IMG/VR virus record: IMGVR_UViG_3300047276_000532
Span: 1-32,293 of that record
DNA from: a virus
Direction: 5' to 3' (one strand)
DNA length: 32,293 nucleotides
How positions within the stretch are numbered: position 1 is the stretch's first letter; every line of letters begins with the position of its first letter. The position numbers and the translations under genes are program-made. The notes under the pieces were generated by a model. It was not told the origin of the DNA. It worked only from the letters and a program-made list of their open reading frames with translations, and ran no database searches. Shown piece by piece: positions 1 to 7,155 of the stretch.

Positions 1-61
1 ACAATGGCTGTGCGCCTGCTTTGTAAGCAGGGGGCTGCAGGTTCAAGTCCTGTCAGGTGCT
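1..61 (+). tRNA. tRNA-Thr(UGU), 3' part (cut by the contig end)
   Basis: This is the 3' portion of the tRNA that is complete at 32156-32227; the first 11 bases lie before the contig start. It contains most of the D arm, the anticodon arm with loop TTTGTAA, the T arm with TTCAAGT, and the acceptor strand CAGGTGC. It is the same gene as the right-hand copy, not a second tRNA. Confidence 0.9.
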
Positions 62-127
62 TACCTTTCCTACCCAAACCAATAAACCGCTATGACCACT
101 AAGAAAACTAAGACCCAGAATGAAGAC
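1..127. repeat. Terminal direct repeat, left copy (circular contig overlap)
   Basis: These 127 bases are identical to the last 127 bases of the window. The repeat breaks the tRNA-Thr gene and includes the first codons of the ERF gene. This looks like the k-mer overlap of a circular assembly rather than a biological terminal repeat, because both a tRNA and a gene run straight across it. The genome is therefore circular, or circularly permuted, as assembled, with 32,166 unique bases. Confidence 0.95.
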
Positions 128-826
128 GCGCAGACTGAAGCCAGCCTGCTCCCTATGCCCCCCGCCCCTGACGCTGATCGTCTGACCGCGCACCAAGCGC
201 TAATTCTGGCAGTCAATGGCTGTCACAATGTCAGCGCCCAAAAGGTCAATCCCCACTTCCGCAGCAAATACTTTGGGCTGGCTGAGCTGCTGGACATTGT
301 GAAGCCAACCTTTGCCAAGTATGGTTTGGCTATTGTGCAAATCCCCAGCACTGAGGATGGGCGCATTAGCATCAGGGTTCAGATTTACCACACTAGCGGT
401 CACTGCTTCCACTTTGAAAGCGTTGGTATCAAGTCTGAAGGTCTTAACCTTCCGGCACTAGGCTCAGCTATGAGCTACCTGAAGCGCTACCAGCTGGCTA
501 CCCTGTGTGGTGTGGCTGCGGACTTGGAGGATGATGACGGCAGCAGCGTCAGCAAGCAGCAGCAGTCCTATGCCAGCAGCGTAGCTAAGCAGCAGACCGC
601 CCCGGCAAAGCCTGCCGCAAAACCTGATGCGCCTTGGTTCGATTGGCTTACCACTGAAGCTGAGCAGCAGGCTGCCCAAGGCATCCTGATCCGCAAGGGC
701 TGGCTTTCCCCTGACGCGCACCTGTCTGACCTTGCTGACCAATATGTGAAGCAGCTGCAGCAGCCTTCTATGCGTCAGGCTTTCGCTAAGGCTGTTGAAA
801 CCGAGCTGTCCCAGACCAATGGCTAA
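92..826 (+). CDS. erf: ERF-family single-strand annealing protein
   Basis: The 244-residue product is a probable ERF recombinase, which anneals complementary single strands during phage recombination and genome circularisation. The ERF core spans about residues 30-150: NPHFRSKYFGLAELL near residue 53, then GSAMSYLKRYQLATLCGV at 124-141 followed by an acidic LEDDDG, the usual family signature. After residue 150 comes a Gln/Ala/Pro-rich linker and a short C-terminal domain (about 181-244), as is usual for ERF proteins. The ATG lies 30 bp after the tRNA and has no Shine-Dalgarno motif (context CGCT-ATG). Its stop overlaps the next start by 8 bases. The RecE-like nuclease at 2095 is its likely partner in a two-component recombination system. 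Confidence 0.9.
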   Translation: MTTKKTKTQNEDAQTEASLLPMPPAPDADRLTAHQALILAVNGCHNVSAQKVNPHFRSKYFGLAELLDIVKPTFAKYGLAIVQIPSTEDGRISIRVQIYHTSGHCFHFESVGIKSEGLNLPALGSAMSYLKRYQLATLCGVAADLEDDDGSSVSKQQQSYASSVAKQQTAPAKPAAKPDAPWFDWLTTEAEQQAAQGILIRKGWLSPDAHLSDLADQYVKQLQQPSMRQAFAKAVETELSQTNG

Positions 827-1028
827 GCACAACCCCAAGCTCAATCCCTGCCGCCCATACCTAACCCCTGACATTCAGCAGGGGCTTAGCTTGGAAACCA
901 AGCGATTGGTTGCAGGTCAGCTGATCAGCAGTGGCTGGCATAAGCGCAGGGTGCGTAAGACCCTTGAGCTATCCGGGCGACAGCTGCGCAAGGCTATCAA
1001 TAACCTTAAGCACCCTGCCAATGTCTGA
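819..1028 (+). CDS. Small basic protein, possible HTH
   Basis: The 69-residue product is not recognised. It is basic, and residues 30-64 (AGQLISSGWHKRRVRK... then LSGRQLRKAINNLK) could form two helices like a helix-turn-helix, so DNA binding is possible but unproven. The ATG at 819 was chosen over an upstream in-frame ATG at 795. It gives an 8-base overlap with the ERF stop (ATGGCTAA), an arrangement seen again at 28274, and the M-A-K start recurs in this genome. It is translationally coupled to its neighbours and probably belongs to the early recombination operon. Confidence 0.7.
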   Translation: MAKHNPKLNPCRPYLTPDIQQGLSLETKRLVAGQLISSGWHKRRVRKTLELSGRQLRKAINNLKHPANV

Positions 1029-1530
1029 ACCTGACCACCCGCATACCCCACAGTTTGTCAGCAAGGATACCTTTACTGTGCTGTGGGAAACCCTGAAGAC
1101 CAGCCAAGCTAGTGAGCAGCACCTGTATAAGCAGCTTGAGCAGTCCAAGTCCCAAGCTGATTGGCTAGCCTATGAAGCTGCGCGCCTTGGCAAGCTGGCT
1201 AAGGAATATAATGACCGGGCTGACGCGCTCAAGGCTGAGCTTGGCAGGGTCACTGAAGATAACCACAGCCTTAATGGTCACCTGAAGACCATACTAGATG
1301 AGCTGACTGCAGTGCGCCTTGATCTCAAGTGGTATGTCAGCCAGCAGGCTGTAGCGCGTAGCGTAAAGGATGACCACCTGACCGCCTTGGTAGATGCTGG
1401 CAAGGCGCTGCGTGACTGCCTAGCTCAGTTTAAGATTACCAGCTTTACTGATGGTGTCAGGAATGAAAGACCTGCCTACCCTGAGCTTGTGGAAGCTTGG
1501 GACAAAGCTTTTAAGATTGATGTAGTATGA
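1021..1530 (+). CDS. Coiled-coil protein of unknown function
   Basis: The 169-residue product has no recognised domain. The middle (about residues 20-110) is rich in Leu, Glu, Lys, Ala and Gln with heptad-like spacing (for example SEQHLYKQLEQSKSQADWLA and DELTAVRLDLKWYVSQQ), which suggests a coiled coil and oligomerisation. The ATG at 1021 overlaps the previous stop (ATGTCTGA). A longer reading from 931 exists, but it would run deep inside the preceding gene. The 3' end overlaps the next gene by ATGA. The location within the recombination/replication block is the only clue to its role. Confidence 0.75.
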   Translation: MSEPDHPHTPQFVSKDTFTVLWETLKTSQASEQHLYKQLEQSKSQADWLAYEAARLGKLAKEYNDRADALKAELGRVTEDNHSLNGHLKTILDELTAVRLDLKWYVSQQAVARSVKDDHLTALVDAGKALRDCLAQFKITSFTDGVRNERPAYPELVEAWDKAFKIDVV

Positions 1531-1856
1531 AAACCCAACCTGCCCTGCCCCCTGAAGTGATCGCTGAGCGCGCTGCCGCGCTTGGTCTGTCTGAAGCTCA
1601 GGTTAAGTCCCTGCTCAGCTGCGGTCATAACACCCCTAACGAAAGGGCTGCGCGCCTTGACCAGCGCAACCACCATATTGTCTGGGTGGATGGTAAGCCC
1701 AAGCTGCGCGTCAGGATTGCCCACCGGGTTAAGCTGTTCAGCTTGCCTGAAGACCTTGATGCTGCGCGCGCTGAGCGTGACCGACTGCTGATCCAGCTTG
1801 GCTATAAGGGTCAGGACTTCAGGCGCGAGCTGCGCCAGAAAGGGGTGAGCCTGTGA
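1527..1856 (+). CDS. Hypothetical protein with AP2-like beta-sheet/helix segment
   Basis: The 109-residue product is of unknown function. Residues 1-40 look helical (AERAAALGLSEAQVKSLL). Residues 50-92 have three short strands (HHIVWVDG, KLRVRIAH, VKLFSLP) followed by a helix (EDLDAARAERDRLLIQLG). That order and spacing resemble AP2/ERF-type three-strand-plus-helix DNA-binding domains, but this rests on pattern alone. The C-terminus is basic. It overlaps its upstream neighbour by ATGA and its downstream neighbour by GTGA, so it is part of a tightly coupled run. Confidence 0.7.
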   Translation: MKTQPALPPEVIAERAAALGLSEAQVKSLLSCGHNTPNERAARLDQRNHHIVWVDGKPKLRVRIAHRVKLFSLPEDLDAARAERDRLLIQLGYKGQDFRRELRQKGVSL

Positions 1857-2095
1857 GCAACCACACTGAATACACCCCCTGCTCAGGTCAGGATGCTAAC
1901 GGCACTACCAAGCACTTTGTGACCATCAAGCGCGGCAACGCCAATACGCTATTCCTTTCTTTCAATGGTCAGCTGCTGCGCTTTGATACAGCCACTGACT
2001 GCCTGACTTTCTGCTGTATGCTAAACAGTGGCTTCATCACGCAGACTTTCGCGCCTGACAAACTTTCCCAGAAACCCAAACCCAAGAAAAAATAA
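1853..2095 (+). CDS. Small hypothetical protein (GTG start)
   Basis: The 80-residue product is not recognised. It starts at GTG, in a GTGA overlap with the previous stop; no nearby ATG would keep the open frame. The sequence alternates short hydrophobic strands (HFVTIKRGNANTLFLSFN, QLLRFDTATDCLTFCCML) and ends with a basic tail (KPKPKKK), suggesting a small beta-rich soluble protein. The stop TAA shares its last base with the next ATG, so translation is coupled to the nuclease gene that follows. Confidence 0.65.
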   Translation: MSNHTEYTPCSGQDANGTTKHFVTIKRGNANTLFLSFNGQLLRFDTATDCLTFCCMLNSGFITQTFAPDKLSQKPKPKKK

Positions 2096-2982
2096 TGATC
2101 ACCAAGCAAATGATTGAAGCCCTGCCTACATCCAGCTGGACAAGGGCTGACTATGACGCGCACCAAGCGCTTAACCAGACGGCAGGCAAGCTGCTGCTGG
2201 TCAGCCCCGGTCACTACCACCATTACACCAGCAACCCGCAGAAGGAAACGGAAGCCCTGCGCGTTGGCATCCTGACGCATATGTGCGTCCTTGAGCCTGA
2301 GCTGTTTGCTACCAATGTTATCTGCGCCCCTGAAGACGCGCCTAAGAAGCCTACCCAGAAGCAGATCAATGCTAAGAAGCCCAAGCCTGAGACGCTGGAA
2401 GCTATTGCTTGGTGGCAAAACTTTGATGAGTCCAGCAAGGGTAAGATTGTGGCTGACCGGGATGAGTATGCCACTGCCCTTGCCTGCGGCACTGCCTTGC
2501 GCGCTGAGCTGGCGCACTATGCGGTCAGGGCTGCAGCTACTGAGCTTAGCCTGATCTGTGAATACTCAGGCGTTAGCCTTAAGGGTCAGCTGGATATGGT
2601 CACTGAGGATGGTTATATTGAAGACCTGAAGACCTTTGGTGAGCATATCAATAACCCGCGCAAGGTTATGGCTGCGGTCTATAAGCGTGGTTATCATATC
2701 CAAGCTGCGTGGTATTGCCTGCTATTCAAGCAGGTGTTTGGCTTCCGTCCTGCCGGGTTTCGTATGCGCTGCGTAGAGAAGGCTGCGCCTAATGCTACCC
2801 AGACCTTTGAGCTGAGCGCTGAGCTGATCGCTGAAGGTGGTGTGCTGGTGCAGCAAATCCTTGAGACTTACAAAGCCTGTAAGTCCTTTGATAGCTACCC
2901 TATGTATCCCAAACAGGTCATCACCCTTAAGCCTTTTGAAAACCAGAAGCCCGGTGAGCTGGATGAAATCACCTTTGCCTAA
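2095..2982 (+). CDS. RecE-like PD-(D/E)XK exonuclease
   Basis: The 295-residue product is a probable double-strand DNA exonuclease of the PD-(D/E)XK superfamily, close to the phage RecE-like/DUF3799 group. It would resect DNA ends to give single strands for the ERF protein. Visible landmarks are an N-terminal SPGHYHHY near residue 37, GILTHMCVLEPE (58-69, with His62), the metal-binding Asp in LKGQLDM (Asp167), the D-x-K in EDLKT (Asp177, Lys179), and the QxxxY helix HIQAAWYCLL (Gln203, Tyr207). All expected active-site positions are present. The length is normal for single-domain phage members and far shorter than E. coli RecE. The ATG overlaps the previous stop by one base. Confidence 0.88.
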   Translation: MITKQMIEALPTSSWTRADYDAHQALNQTAGKLLLVSPGHYHHYTSNPQKETEALRVGILTHMCVLEPELFATNVICAPEDAPKKPTQKQINAKKPKPETLEAIAWWQNFDESSKGKIVADRDEYATALACGTALRAELAHYAVRAAATELSLICEYSGVSLKGQLDMVTEDGYIEDLKTFGEHINNPRKVMAAVYKRGYHIQAAWYCLLFKQVFGFRPAGFRMRCVEKAAPNATQTFELSAELIAEGGVLVQQILETYKACKSFDSYPMYPKQVITLKPFENQKPGELDEITFA

Positions 2983-2986
2983 GACT

Positions 2987-3223
2987 ATGCGCCCAATCTT
3001 TATTGAGCTTACGCTGCTCAGTGGAATGAAGACTTGGCTGCAGGTTAGCCAAGTGGTCAGCATCACGCGGATTGGTAAAGCTACCTATGTGCGTTGTGTG
3101 GATGACTTCCCTGACCCTGATGCTTCTAACACCATCAGGGCTGTGCAGGAAGACCCTGAATATATCTTTAACGCTCTTAGCGCGCTTACCCATAGCGCCC
3201 CTAACTCTCCTACCAATAACTAA
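2987..3223 (+). CDS. Small hypothetical protein, FlbD-like pattern
   Basis: The 78-residue product starts with MRPIFIELTLLSGMKTWLQV and continues through VSITRIG and a late EDPEYIFNAL helix. The order (strand, short turn, strand containing V-I, then a C-terminal helix) resembles small FlbD-like proteins common in phages, whose role is unknown. The ATG at 2987 was chosen because the longer open frame from 2837 would lie inside the nuclease gene. The gene begins 4 bases after the nuclease stop and ends 3 bases before the next start. Confidence 0.65.
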   Translation: MRPIFIELTLLSGMKTWLQVSQVVSITRIGKATYVRCVDDFPDPDASNTIRAVQEDPEYIFNALSALTHSAPNSPTNN

Positions 3224-3226
3224 GCT

Positions 3227-3655
3227 ATGAATGACAATGCCAATAAGCCCAAGCTGGTGACCATCAGCCAGCCCGGTGAATACACAGTGCGCGCCTGCAA
3301 GGTGCGTCCTGAAGACTGCAGCAAGACCCAGAAGGGTGACCCTAAGATCAAGGTGCTGATGGTCACTGAAGACAGCCAGAAGATTAATGACACCTTTTTT
3401 GGCAGCACTGAAGGTGCGCTGAAGCGAGCTGCTGCCTTTGTCTGCACTGCCACAGGTAAGAAGATGGGACTGCCGCCCAAGGATGAGCAGGGTCTGTTTG
3501 ACTATCTTAACAAGGCAGCTGGCTGCTGGCTTAAGGTGACTGTGGTGCAGGAAGATGTGACCTTTGCTGATGGTATGACCCGGCGCATTAGCAAGGTGAC
3601 CAAGTTTGCCCCGGCAGTCCGTATTGCACCCGCGCAGGAAGCCCCACCCTTCTAA
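3227..3655 (+). CDS. Putative ssDNA-binding protein (DUF669-like)
   Basis: The 142-residue product begins with SQPGEYTVRACKVRPEDC at residues 14-31 and continues with strand-rich segments (KIKVLMVTEDSQKINDTFF, WLKVTVVQEDV). This fits an OB-like fold of the phage DUF669 type that often replaces SSB. It ends in EAPPF, echoing the short C-terminal tip that SSB proteins use to recruit partners, although it is far less acidic than the E. coli tip. Its place between the recombination nuclease and the helicase supports a single-strand-binding role. This is inference from layout and pattern rather than from a firm motif. Confidence 0.65.
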   Translation: MNDNANKPKLVTISQPGEYTVRACKVRPEDCSKTQKGDPKIKVLMVTEDSQKINDTFFGSTEGALKRAAAFVCTATGKKMGLPPKDEQGLFDYLNKAAGCWLKVTVVQEDVTFADGMTRRISKVTKFAPAVRIAPAQEAPPF

Positions 3656-3873
3656 TGGCTAAGCGCCTGATGCTGCCAAGGGGCAGGGCGCGGATCGTTC
3701 CGCACCAAGCCTATGACGCTGCCCTGATTGTTAAGAAGGGTGTGCTAGCCTATGACTACGGCAAGCTTGTCAGCATCACTAGGCGCGTGATGAAGCTTAA
3801 CCCAGCTGACGCATCAGATTGGGTGAGCTATAATTTTTGCAATAACCCACACCTGAAAATCCACCCATACTGA
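3655..3873 (+). CDS. Small basic hypothetical protein
   Basis: The 72-residue product is basic at its N-terminus (MAKRLMLPRGRARIVPH) and has no recognised domain. The start overlaps the preceding stop by one base (TAATG) and uses the M-A-K opening seen in several genes here. It lies between the SSB-like gene and the helicase, so a replication-accessory role is possible but unsupported. The following 50 bases to the helicase start contain no clear promoter or hairpin. Confidence 0.6.
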   Translation: MAKRLMLPRGRARIVPHQAYDAALIVKKGVLAYDYGKLVSITRRVMKLNPADASDWVSYNFCNNPHLKIHPY

Positions 3874-3923
3874 TAAACCATTGACCAAGGACTGACTAAC
3901 CCACAGCCCTTATCACCCCTTCT

Positions 3924-5249
3924 ATGACCAACCTACCTAGCCCCGGTCACAACCTACCCTGTGACTTGGATGCTGAACGCACTGTGCTTGCCTCTATCCT
4001 TGTGGATAGCGCGCAAGACAAGCCAACGCTCACCAGCTGCCTCAAGGCTGACCTTCAGCCTTCTGACTTCTATGAGCCTAAGCACCAGCTGATCTACCTA
4101 GCCTGCCAGAAGGCAGCTGAGGAAGGCGCTATGCCTGATGAGCTGGCTGTAAGCGCCAACCTGCGCGCTAACCTTCAGCTGGATATGGCTGGGGGCGTCC
4201 CCTACCTGAATGAGCTGACCGCAAAGCTGTTCGCCCCTTCACCTAATGTAGCTAAGGCAGTCACGCTGATTAAGGATAAGCTGAACCTGCGCAGGCTTAT
4301 CTACGCATCTAGGGAGCTGCAGACAAAGGCGCAGTCAGGCATCTTCAGTCCTGCTGAGCTGGCGGCAGGCTTCCAAGCTAGCACCAGACTCATCCTTGAG
4401 TCCGGCAAGCGCTCAGAAACCACCCAGCGTATGGAGCTGGATGAGCTTTGCAGCTTTGACCGATTTAATGACCCCAATACCTTGGTGGGGAAGCGCTGGC
4501 TGTGCAAAGGTGGTAGCCTGCTATTCTCAGGGCAGGCTGGCGCTGGAAAATCCACCCTGCTGACTCAGCTGTGCATCAGCTGGGCGCTTGGCAGGGACTT
4601 GTGGGGTATGAAGCCTGTGCGCCCCCTGCGTATGCTGATCCTGCAATCTGAGAATGACGGAGGCGATTTGGGCGAGCAGCTGCAGGACTGCCTCAAGGCT
4701 ATGCAGCTTACCCAAGCTGAGAATGAGCAGCTGCGTGAGCGCGTATTTATCTACCGGGAAGCTGTGAAGACAGGGGAAGCATTTGGGACGCTGCTGGAAG
4801 ACCTGATTACTACCCACCAGATTGACTGCGCTGTGGTTGATCCGTTGCTTGGCTTCAGTGGCGGGGACATATCAAAGCAGGACTTCTGCAGCCATTTCCT
4901 GCGCCATATCCTGCAGCCTATCCTGATGCGCACTGGGTGCTGCCTCATAGCTGGTCACCACCAGAATAAGCCCCCGCGTAAGAAGGAAGACCAAAGCAGT
5001 ATGCTATCTACATATGACTTCACCGGCTCAAGTGAGCTGGCTAATTGGTTCAGAAGCACAGCAATCCTGCGCAGGGAAGACCCTGAGCTTCCCCACTTCG
5101 TCTTTAAGCTGGGCAAGCGCGGCAGCAGGGCAGGGATGAGGGACAAGCAGGGTAATTTCACTGAGTCCCTACGGATCAGGCACAGCAAAATCAGGGGTGA
5201 AATCAAATGGGAGATAAACGACCTGCCGCCCCCTTCTGAGGAAGTCTGA
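3924..5249 (+). CDS. Replicative helicase, DnaB N-terminal domain plus RepA-like ATPase
   Basis: The 441-residue product is a probable hexameric replicative helicase or loader. Residues 11-130 match the DnaB N-terminal domain (DLDAERTVLASILVD, then DFYEPKHQLIYLACQ). Residues 185-420 form a RecA-like ATPase of the RepA/AAA_25 type: Walker A GQAGAGKST at 203-211, the QSENDGGDL segment near 241, Walker B DCAVVDPLLGF at 301-311, and the AGHHQNKPP motif at 343-351. The protein is as long as DnaB, but its motor resembles the plasmid RepA type rather than DnaB proper. No polymerase or primase gene was found, so host replication proteins would finish the fork. No Shine-Dalgarno precedes the ATG (TTCT-ATG). 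Confidence 0.88.
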   Translation: MTNLPSPGHNLPCDLDAERTVLASILVDSAQDKPTLTSCLKADLQPSDFYEPKHQLIYLACQKAAEEGAMPDELAVSANLRANLQLDMAGGVPYLNELTAKLFAPSPNVAKAVTLIKDKLNLRRLIYASRELQTKAQSGIFSPAELAAGFQASTRLILESGKRSETTQRMELDELCSFDRFNDPNTLVGKRWLCKGGSLLFSGQAGAGKSTLLTQLCISWALGRDLWGMKPVRPLRMLILQSENDGGDLGEQLQDCLKAMQLTQAENEQLRERVFIYREAVKTGEAFGTLLEDLITTHQIDCAVVDPLLGFSGGDISKQDFCSHFLRHILQPILMRTGCCLIAGHHQNKPPRKKEDQSSMLSTYDFTGSSELANWFRSTAILRREDPELPHFVFKLGKRGSRAGMRDKQGNFTESLRIRHSKIRGEIKWEINDLPPPSEEV

Positions 5250-5252
5250 AAG

Positions 5253-5933
5253 ATGAACCATATAACAGTCAGATCAATCAGCCCAGAAGACGCGCACCCT
5301 TGGCTGCTTAATAAGCATTATGCCCATAGGCTTTGCCCCATATCATATGCTTTTGGCGCTTTCAGTGGTAATGACATAATTGGGGTGGTCACTTACGGCA
5401 CTCCAGTATCATCAACCCTTAGGGATGGTGTATGCGGAAAGGAACACGCTAGCTGCGTATTGGAGCTGAACAGGCTATGTTGTGAGAGTATGAAAAACCT
5501 AGCTTCTACCTTGGTTGGCAGATCTTTAGCGCTACTTCCCAAGCCAACAGTGGTAGTTTCCTACGCAGACACTGGGCAGGGTCATATAGGCTTCGTGTAT
5601 CAAGCCACTAACTTTATTTACACTGGGCTTTCAGCTAAGTTTAAAGACCCAATGGTAAGGGGTATGGAACATAAGCACCATACCACCATAGGTGATGAAG
5701 GCAGGGGGCATCCTTCTAGGGTGGATTTCCTGCGTGAGAAGTATGGGGCTGAGAATGTCTATTTTTTGGAAAGGGATAGGAAGCATAGGTATATCTATAT
5801 CTGCGGATCTAAGACCCAAAAGAAGCTGCTGCTAAAAGCTCTTACTTACCCAATCGAGCCTTACCCAAAGGGTGAGAGCAAGAGGTATGATGCTAGCGCC
5901 CAGATACAGGGGCAGACCTATTTCAACCTATGA
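5253..5933 (+). CDS. Mom-like DNA adenine hypermodification protein
   Basis: The 226-residue product resembles phage Mu Mom, a GNAT-fold enzyme that converts adenine in DNA to a carbamoylmethyl derivative and so blocks many restriction enzymes. Family landmarks are NKHYAHRLCPISYAFGAF (20-37), VLELNRLCCES (69-79), VVSYADTGQGHIGFVYQATN (101-120) and DFLREKYG (158-165). From memory, the Mu residues His48/Tyr49, Asp139 and Tyr149 matter for function. Here His22/Tyr23, Asp106 and Tyr116 fit, with the same 10-residue Asp-Tyr spacing. The gene starts 4 bases after the helicase stop. No Com-like translational activator was found. The region looks more AT-rich, with more AGG and ATA codons than its neighbours, which suggests recent acquisition. 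Confidence 0.82.
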   Translation: MNHITVRSISPEDAHPWLLNKHYAHRLCPISYAFGAFSGNDIIGVVTYGTPVSSTLRDGVCGKEHASCVLELNRLCCESMKNLASTLVGRSLALLPKPTVVVSYADTGQGHIGFVYQATNFIYTGLSAKFKDPMVRGMEHKHHTTIGDEGRGHPSRVDFLREKYGAENVYFLERDRKHRYIYICGSKTQKKLLLKALTYPIEPYPKGESKRYDASAQIQGQTYFNL

Positions 5934-5956
5934 CCCTTTGGAGCTGGCACACACCT

Positions 5957-6030
5957 AATACCCTAAAGGGTATTATAGGGGGCTATACCCCCTGCTTTAA
6001 CGCTGACGCTAGCAGGGGGCTTCACCCCCT
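5957..6030 (+). promoter_or_regulatory. Competing hairpins, attenuator-like
   Basis: Three hairpins follow one another. AATACCC/GGGTATT is at 5957-5963/5968-5974 with loop TAAA. AGGGGG/CCCCCT is at 5977-5982/5988-5993 with loop CTATA. A second AGGGGG/CCCCCT is at 6014-6019/6025-6030 with loop CTTCA. The inner arms can instead pair with each other as CCCCCTGCT/AGCAGGGGG (5988-5996/6011-6019, 9 bp). Hairpins 2 and 3 are therefore exclusive with the long one, the arrangement of an attenuator or a termination/antitermination switch. No T-tract follows, so simple intrinsic termination is unlikely. The element fills the 129-base gap between the Mom-like gene and the next gene. Confidence 0.6.
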
Positions 6031-6062
6031 ATCCCATCCCCAATCCCCTTGCGCGTGATCCA

Positions 6063-6395
6063 ATGGCTAAGAAGACTAGAAGACATTGGCAGAAGCTGCA
6101 GCACTGGGCTAAGCAGTGGAAGATCAACAGACCAGCTATGGAAGCCAACCTAAGCACCCTGATTGCCTCTAGGAAGGCTTTGAAGGCTCAGAAGGTGTCA
6201 AGGGTAGGGCAGATAGTCCAAAGCCTGCCTCAAGCCTTCCCAGCTAGCTCAAGCAAGCAGCTGATGGGTGAAGCCCTGAAGACTGCTGGGGCTGAGCCTA
6301 CCCCTGCCAGACTCAAACGCCTTAGGGTGTATGCAGTCAGGTATGGCTTCCTAAGGTATGATAACCTGACAAAGCTATGGCACAAAGTCCCTTGA
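6063..6395 (+). CDS. Basic hypothetical protein
   Basis: The 110-residue product is Lys/Arg-rich at its N-terminus (MAKKTRRHWQKLQHWAKQWK) with no recognised domain. The second half (LMGEALKTAGAEPTPARLKR, then LRVYAVRYGFLRYDN) could be a small winged-helix-like unit, but this is only a guess from helix and strand alternation. The ATG sits in the recurring CCAATGGCTAAG context. It is the first gene after the competing hairpins at 5957-6030 and is the most direct candidate for regulation by them. Confidence 0.6.
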   Translation: MAKKTRRHWQKLQHWAKQWKINRPAMEANLSTLIASRKALKAQKVSRVGQIVQSLPQAFPASSSKQLMGEALKTAGAEPTPARLKRLRVYAVRYGFLRYDNLTKLWHKVP

Positions 6396-6426
6396 GTTTG
6401 CCAGATTGTGTATAAGTCTGGGGTAA

Positions 6427-7155
6427 GTGGCAGCTGATCCAACCAGACGCAGGACTAAGGAACACCTACAGCAGCTGCGTGATGCTGAGGGAAGACCTGA
6501 GGAAGCTGAGTTTGATAGCTGGTTTGATAGTCTGCCAAAGGCTGAGCAGGCTAAGCTGCGCGCACTAGACCCACCTATTATCCCTTACAGGGAAATGCCA
6601 CTGCCTAGGTATAGCTTCCCTGTGTATGATCAGGATGCTAAGTTTGCTACGGCAGACCCAAGACGAGCTGATGAGCAGCCTACTTCTTTTGATGATACTT
6701 GGGTGACCAAGGAAAGGGTGCAGGAGATTATTGCTGATGTGCTGGCTATGCTTGGCGCTTCACCAGACAAGGCAGTGCAGCATCATTTTGATTTGGTGCG
6801 CATTATCCTACAGACACCAGACGCACCTACACAGGTTGATTTAGCCAAGCGTATGGGACTGACCAAGCAGGCTATCAGTTTCCGCGCTAAGAAGCTTATA
6901 CACAACGCCAGCAGCATAGCTCCGGGCTTGCTTGATCGTATGAAGCTGCCTGATCAAGCTGGCGCTGAGCTTCAAACAAATCCAAAAATTATAAACGCGC
7001 AGCTACAGGGGTCGCTAAGAAATCTATTACCCCCACCCCGCGCAGCGCGTGGGGCATCCACCACCGCCAAAAAACACGCGTTTCCAAAAGTGGGCGGTCA
7101 GGAAAGCCACCAGCTGCCGGGTCAGCGCGCAGCTAAGACCAAGGCAAGCAAATGA
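6427..7155 (+). CDS. HTH protein, sigma region 4-like, upstream of terS
   Basis: The 242-residue product has a clear helix-turn-helix at residues 135-158 (QVDLAKRMGLTKQAISFRAK), preceded by a helix ending LVRIILQTPDAP, similar to sigma region 4 or other transcription-factor HTHs. The N-terminal 100 residues are charged and unrecognised. After about residue 180 the protein becomes low-complexity and basic, and the DNA changes to an AT-rich stretch followed by a GC hairpin, so the coding tail may double as a DNA site. The start is GTG at 6427, directly after an in-frame TAA at 6424-6426; no suitable ATG lies nearby. The stop overlaps the terS start by ATGA. It could be a late-gene regulator or a packaging cofactor. 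Confidence 0.7.
   Translation: MAADPTRRRTKEHLQQLRDAEGRPEEAEFDSWFDSLPKAEQAKLRALDPPIIPYREMPLPRYSFPVYDQDAKFATADPRRADEQPTSFDDTWVTKERVQEIIADVLAMLGASPDKAVQHHFDLVRIILQTPDAPTQVDLAKRMGLTKQAISFRAKKLIHNASSIAPGLLDRMKLPDQAGAELQTNPKIINAQLQGSLRNLLPPPRAARGASTTAKKHAFPKVGGQESHQLPGQRAAKTKASK
7036..7054 (+). other. GC hairpin upstream of terS, possible packaging-site element
   Basis: The 8-bp stem CCCCGCGC/GCGTGGGG (7036-7043/7047-7054, one G-T pair) closes on an AGC triloop. It lies about 100 bases before the small terminase start and about 40 bases after an AT-rich run (about 6975-6995). Phage cos or pac sites are often found just upstream of terS, so this is a candidate, but no known cos sequence is recognised here. 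It also falls inside the low-complexity tail of the preceding gene. Confidence 0.3.

Noticed and set aside
1-127. Biological direct terminal repeat of the virion DNA
   Set aside because: 127 bases is a common assembler k-mer size, and a tRNA and a gene run across the join without interruption, so circular overlap is the simpler explanation.
464-874. Long reverse-strand open frames, such as this one and those at 14893-15513 and 24478-25068
   Set aside because: They lie wholly opposite well-supported + strand genes, have Leu/Ser/Arg-rich shadow composition, and show no start context like the real genes.
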